10,079 nucleotides of DNA from the NCBI GenBank assembly GCA_013002625.1, contig JABDJE010000106.1, positions 1-10,079 of the forward strand. The letters run 5' to 3'. The notes below the pieces were generated by a model that was given only the letters and a program-made list of their open reading frames with translations, had not been told where the DNA came from and did no database searches. Shown piece after piece: positions 7,534 through 10,079 of this stretch (the first letter of the stretch is position 1; each line of letters begins with the position of its first letter). The position numbers and the translations under genes are program-made. Origin of the DNA: Saprospiraceae bacterium (GTDB lineage Bacteria; Bacteroidota; Bacteroidia; Chitinophagales; Saprospiraceae).

Positions 7534-8067
7534 ATGGAATTTAAAGAAAACATACAATTAGCTAAAAAGCTTAACAAGTGGGCTTATGTCCTTTCTGTCG
7601 TTATTTTATTAACAGTAGTTATGATGCGCAGAATAAGTATAGATGTGCCATTTGATACAACGATGCTTCCTGCTGCATATTCAATCCTTAATGTTTTGAC
7701 AGGCATAATTCTTATTTATGCTCTCCTAAAGGTTAAGGCAGGACAGATCGAGAAACATAAAAAGGCTATCATTTTAGCAATGGGAACATCTGCTGTTTTT
7801 CTTGTTTTATACGTGTTGTATCATATTACAAATGACCCGGTTCTCTATTGTAAAGAAGGCAGTATGCGGATAGTATATTTTGTGATTTTAATCAGTCACA
7901 TCGTTGCCGCTGCCGTGATTTTCCCATTTACATTATTTACATTTATTAGAGGATTTACCTATCAGGTTGAAAGACATAAGAAGATGGCCAGATGGGTTTT
8001 TCCGATTTGGTTATATGTTACGATTTCAGGACCGATTGCTTATTTAATGTTATTGCCTTGCCATTAA
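7534..8067 (+). CDS. DUF420 family membrane protein, likely cytochrome oxidase assembly factor (CtaM/YozB-like)
   Basis: This 177-residue polytopic protein has about five membrane segments (14-32, 47-66, 78-97, 113-139, 153-175). Features that recall DUF420 are EKHKKAIILAM (73-83), LVLYVLYHITND (90-101), VYFVILISHIVAA (114-126), ERHKKMARWVFPIWLYVTISG (146-166 region) and a final hydrophobic helix. Histidines H75, H97, H122 and H148 sit at helix ends and are candidate ligands. In Firmicutes, DUF420 proteins (CtaM, YozB) are needed for active heme-copper oxidases of the aa3/caa3 type. A similar role here is inferred from family and from location. The gene lies 5 bases after the SCO-like gene and 10 bases before the CPMC protein, so the three are probably translated from one transcript. 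Confidence 0.85.
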   Translation: MEFKENIQLAKKLNKWAYVLSVVILLTVVMMRRISIDVPFDTTMLPAAYSILNVLTGIILIYALLKVKAGQIEKHKKAIILAMGTSAVFLVLYVLYHITNDPVLYCKEGSMRIVYFVILISHIVAAAVIFPFTLFTFIRGFTYQVERHKKMARWVFPIWLYVTISGPIAYLMLLPCH

Positions 8068-8077
8068 ATTGAAGACC

Positions 8078-8344
8078 ATGAAGAAGTATATTGGAGTTAC
8101 ATTGTTGATTATAATTTTAGTTGGAATATTTGCTATAGATATCCAAGCGCAATGTCCTATGTGTAGAATGTCTGCCGAATCCAATTTACAAGATGGTGGT
8201 ACTGCAGGAAAAGGCCTAAATAAGGGCATATTGTATATGTTATCAATGCCCTACCTGTTGGTTGCAACGCTGGGATACTTATGGTGGCGAAACCGTCGTC
8301 GTGTAAGTGATGAGATATTTACGGAACCGTTTTCAGATAATTAG
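8078..8344 (+). CDS. Small exported membrane protein with CPMC motif, putative oxidase/metal assembly protein
   Basis: This is an 88-residue protein when started at the ATG 8078 (MKKYIG). The alternative TTG at 8069 is less likely because it adds only three residues. A signal peptide covers residues 1-24 (cleavage plausible after DIQA), leaving the mature N-terminus QCPMCRMSAES, with C26 and C29 separated by Pro-Met. A second hydrophobic segment spans about 49-69, followed by RNRRR (71-75), which would fix the tail in the cytoplasm and place the CPMC motif in the periplasm. A CxxC with nearby Met residues could bind copper or act in thiol exchange. I recall similar small proteins beside cox genes in other Bacteroidota but know of no established name. 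The three-gene context (cysteine-free SCO-like, DUF420, CPMC protein) suggests a role in metal centre assembly. That role is inference. Confidence 0.72.
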   Translation: MKKYIGVTLLIIILVGIFAIDIQAQCPMCRMSAESNLQDGGTAGKGLNKGILYMLSMPYLLVATLGYLWWRNRRRVSDEIFTEPFSDN

Positions 8345-8517
8345 ATATTGTTTCGAGGCCCAAGTTACAAGGTTCGAACCACAAGTCTTAAGCTTAATAT
8401 TTTCCCGCAACCTGCAACCCCTTTACCTTTAGACACAAGACTCATACCCTGAGACCCGTACCTCGAGACCCTTTCCTTAGACTCGTACCCCGAGACTCGA
8501 GACTCAAAACCTAATCC
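8345..8517. repeat. Degenerate short-word repeat tract (GAGACYC / GTACC words)
   Basis: This is a non-coding tract between convergent genes. Three related copies of about 20 bases are visible: 8438-8457 (AGACTCATACCCTGAGACCC), 8451-8471 (starting GAGACCCGTACCTCGAGA) and 8479-8498 (AGACTCGTACCCCGAGACTC). The first two overlap by seven bases. A further doublet GAGACTCGAGACTC runs 8492-8505. Upstream are a GCAACC doublet (8407-8419) and the 10-base palindrome GGTTCGAACC (8371-8380). The tract runs into the stop codon (8504-8506) of the minus-strand pseudogene. No typical hairpin terminator was seen here for either converging transcript. Origin and function are unknown. Confidence 0.6.
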
Positions 8518-9193
8518 CATACCCCACATTCATTTGCCATCCGAAGTGTTTACCACCTGCATCAAGAAAGAAATCATCGCTGATGAAATCATTGATGGCC
8601 TGTCCATATCCTAATTCAACAAGGAAATGTGAATTGCCATTTGGAATCTCAACACCTGCAAGAAATTGGGTACTCAAATCAATTCGATTATAATCCGTAC
8701 TGGATAAATTTAATTCTGTATTGGTGACATTAAAGTCCAGAATGGATTGCGCCCTGGTCGTTAAATTTCCATTCATCCCATATGCTACACCTACACCGCC
8801 TGCAATTTAAGGCTGTACTCTACCTGTGATTGGAATTTTATATTCAAGCATTAATGGGACTTCCAGATAATGTATTTCGTTTCTAATTTCCACGCCTAAG
8901 GGAATGTCCAAACCAAATACGTTCACAGAAGTACCTTCGGTCATTGCAAACCCACGTTTTTGGTAAGTCAATCCCGATCTGAAGGCGAGTTGATCAGAGA
9001 GGTATTGCTTGACAATAAGTCCTCCTGCAAAGGAGTGGATTGGATCCAGTTGAATAAACTCTGACCCGATCATCGTGCTTTTTGTGCCTGAAGAATAGTT
9101 TCCCCCAAACAAGCTGATATCCGTCTGAGAGAATATTGCTGTGCTGCAACCCATAAAGAGGAGCATATACATGTGAATAGTCATCTTTTTCAT
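8504..9193 (-). pseudogene. Outer-membrane beta-barrel protein (PorT/OMP_b-brl-like), interrupted by an in-frame stop
   Basis: The minus-strand frame starting at 9193 (MKKMTIH) has a signal peptide (residues 1-23, ending IFSQ) and beta-rich sequence: GLTYQKRGF (74-82), IHYLEVPLMLEYKI (107-120), ITGRVQP (122-128). It then reads TAA at 8807-8809. The same frame continues without a shift as IAGGVGVAYGMNGNL and on to HFGWQMNVGYGIRF, ending at TGA 8504-8506. The whole gives 229 codons before the final stop, a normal size for this barrel family, and the terminal Phe is typical of outer-membrane barrels. The family usually has an aromatic residue, often Tyr, at this point after the Pro, so a single change of TAT or TAC to TAA explains the break. 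A sequencing error or a recent nonsense mutation are both possible. Truncated at residue 128, the product would lack its last strands and probably not fold. No confident promoter was seen upstream. Confidence 0.78.
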
Positions 9194-9278
9194 ATTCTCT
9201 GATTTAAAAGTGAATAATTATAAAGACGACGAGGAAGGGAGTGTTAATGAAAGTTAGTTATATGTTAAGTAAAATAAA

Positions 9279-9304
9279 AAAGGCCTGCTTGGGAGCAGGC
9301 CTTT
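9279..9304 (-). terminator. Intrinsic terminator of the 9370-9813 beta-barrel gene
   Basis: A perfect 10-base-pair inverted repeat is present: AAAGGCCTGC (9279-9288) and GCAGGCCTTT (9295-9304) around a 6-base loop. Read on the minus strand, the stem is followed by a long T-rich run (complement of 9271-9281), the arrangement of a rho-independent terminator. It lies about 65 bases beyond the stop codon of the minus-strand gene at 9370. On the + strand the T-tract is short, and no + strand gene ends nearby. Confidence 0.88.
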
Positions 9305-9369
9305 ACTGTTGATGAATCGAATAATACTAGATAATAATTCTTAACAGTTTTTTGAGTTATTTTTCAAAG

Positions 9370-9813
9370 TTAAAATAAAACGCCACCAGAGACAATTAAT
9401 CCATCTCCTCCGTCACCTATTCTTAATTTAGGTTCGACATAGAAATTGAGATTGTCACCCCCAAAGGATAGGAAAGCACCGAGATTAATTCCTGTGCCTG
9501 TAGTTCCAAAACCAAAAGCAGAGAATCTTGAAATACTTAAACCTGCCAGAGGTGCAATATCAAAATTGTCACTTACCTCAACAGCTTTGTATTGAGCATC
9601 CAAATCAAGAGTCCAATCAAAGAAGTCTTCTAGATGATACGTGAATGCACCAGCTGCTCTCCATGTATCATTGATTTCGTACAAGGCTTTACCTTGAACA
9701 CCAAATACAGAACCATCAAAAATTAATTGTGCCCCTGCACCAAAAGAGAACTGACTTGTTCCTACTGTAAGAAAGCTAAAAAATAAGCATACAGATAATA
9801 CAATGTTTTTCAT
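9370..9813 (-). CDS. Small outer-membrane beta-barrel protein (function unknown)
   Basis: This is a 147-residue protein when started at the ATG at 9811-9813 (MKNIVLS). That start is preferred to an upstream ATG at 9861 because it places a standard signal peptide at residues 1-20 (hydrophobic core CLFFSFLTVG, cleavage before QFSFGAG). The mature part alternates hydrophobic and polar residues in short strands separated by Gly/Asn/Asp turns: FSFGAGAQLIF (22-32), WRAAGAFTYHL (51-61), LDLDAQYKAV (69-78), IAPLAGLSISRF (86-97), GINLGAFLSFG (108-118), FYVEPKLRIG (124-133) and GLIVSGGVLF (138-147). The protein ends in Phe, the usual signal for barrel assembly. This fits an eight-stranded barrel of the OmpW/opacity-like type, but I cannot name the family. 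It has its own terminator and stands apart from the respiratory genes. Upstream on the minus strand the sequence is very A/T-rich without a Shine-Dalgarno site. Confidence 0.8.
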   Translation of the reverse strand: MKNIVLSVCLFFSFLTVGTSQFSFGAGAQLIFDGSVFGVQGKALYEINDTWRAAGAFTYHLEDFFDWTLDLDAQYKAVEVSDNFDIAPLAGLSISRFSAFGFGTTGTGINLGAFLSFGGDNLNFYVEPKLRIGDGGDGLIVSGGVLF

Positions 9814-9876
9814 ACGGTTAATTTTTATATGAATATAAATCATATATATAAGAATTAACAATTTAAATTAAGCTTT

Positions 9877-10079
9877 TTAGGTTTTGATCCGAATAACTGT
9901 AAAGAAGACGGCAGCCCAGGATCCCATCAAAGCCAGTCCTCCAAGAGGCGTTAAAAATCCAATGAATCTCATAGACTCGATACCTAGGACTTCCTTTAAT
10001 GCCAGCAAATATAAGCTCCCGGAAAAGAGGCAAATTCCACCCAAGAAGAAGAGGCATACATAATACAGTCCTCTAATTC
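9877..10079 (-). CDS. DUF423 family membrane protein, 3' part (5' end beyond window)
   Basis: On the minus strand the frame is open from the window end (first full codon 10077-10075) to TAA at 9877-9879, giving 66 residues with no usable start in the window. The translation holds CLFFLGGICLFSGSLYLLAL and then GIESMRFIGFLTPLGGLALM, ending TVIRIKT. The FSGSLY and TPLGGLA stretches match what is known of DUF423 (YgdD/YwdK-like), a small inner-membrane protein family of about 120 residues with four helices, of which the last two are seen here. The biochemical role of the family is not established. The stop codon lies 63 bases upstream of the start of the minus-strand beta-barrel gene, so the two could share a transcript. 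Confidence 0.85.
   Translation of the reverse strand, partial: IRGLYYVCLFFLGGICLFSGSLYLLALKEVLGIESMRFIGFLTPLGGLALMGSWAAVFFTVIRIKT

Noticed and set aside
8366..8388. GGTTCGAACC resembling a tRNA T-loop
   Set aside because: The flanks do not form the 5-base-pair T stem, and no anticodon or acceptor arm is found upstream. It is a simple palindrome in the repeat tract.
9830..9862. Possible Bacteroidota promoter on the minus strand (ATTG, 21-base spacer, TATATTCA) before the 9370-9813 gene
   Set aside because: Both boxes deviate from TTTG and TAnnTTTG, and the surrounding DNA is so A/T-rich that such matches are expected by chance.
9863..10057. Minus-strand 64-residue frame starting with MPLLLGWN
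   Set aside because: It overlaps the DUF423 frame on the same strand. Its translation has no family-like pattern, while the alternative frame reads as a clear DUF423 C-terminus.

Overview
The window is most likely from a member of the Bacteroidota, possibly of the Saprospiria/Cytophagia type. The evidence is the gene order (alternative complex III, then cytochrome oxidase genes coxB, coxA, ctaB, two coxC, coxD, then DUF420), the A/T-rich gene starts without Shine-Dalgarno sequences, and two outer-membrane beta-barrel proteins ending in an aromatic residue. This lineage call rests on gene order and protein style only. No rRNA or other phylogenetic marker is present.

Positions 1-6941 (+ strand) hold a tightly packed respiratory gene block. 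It opens with the 3' part of the ActF-like subunit of alternative complex III (quinol to cytochrome c). The aa3-type cytochrome c oxidase follows: subunit II with CuA, subunit I with the heme a, heme a3 and CuB ligands, protoheme farnesyltransferase CtaB, two different subunit III proteins and a small subunit IV. Gaps between genes are about 1-20 bases. Electrons would pass from quinol through alternative complex III to a cytochrome c carrier, then to CuA, heme a and the heme a3/CuB site. The most striking point is that subunit II carries a complete OmpA-like (peptidoglycan-binding type) domain at its periplasmic C-terminus, where caa3 oxidases carry a cytochrome c domain.

A strong hairpin with T-tract (6945-6974) separates the structural genes from three + strand genes that look like an oxidase-assembly module (6992-8344). 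These are a membrane-anchored SCO1/SenC-like protein with no cysteine at all, a DUF420 (CtaM/YozB-like) membrane protein, and a small exported membrane protein with a CPMC motif right after its predicted signal peptide. The hairpin may reduce expression of this module relative to the subunits.

Positions 8345-8517 are a short degenerate repeat tract built from GAGACYC / GTACC words, between convergent genes. The minus strand then carries a beta-barrel outer-membrane protein gene interrupted by one in-frame TAA (8504-9193), a minus-strand terminator (9279-9304), an intact small beta-barrel protein (9370-9813), and the 3' part of a DUF423 membrane protein running off the window end (9877-10079).
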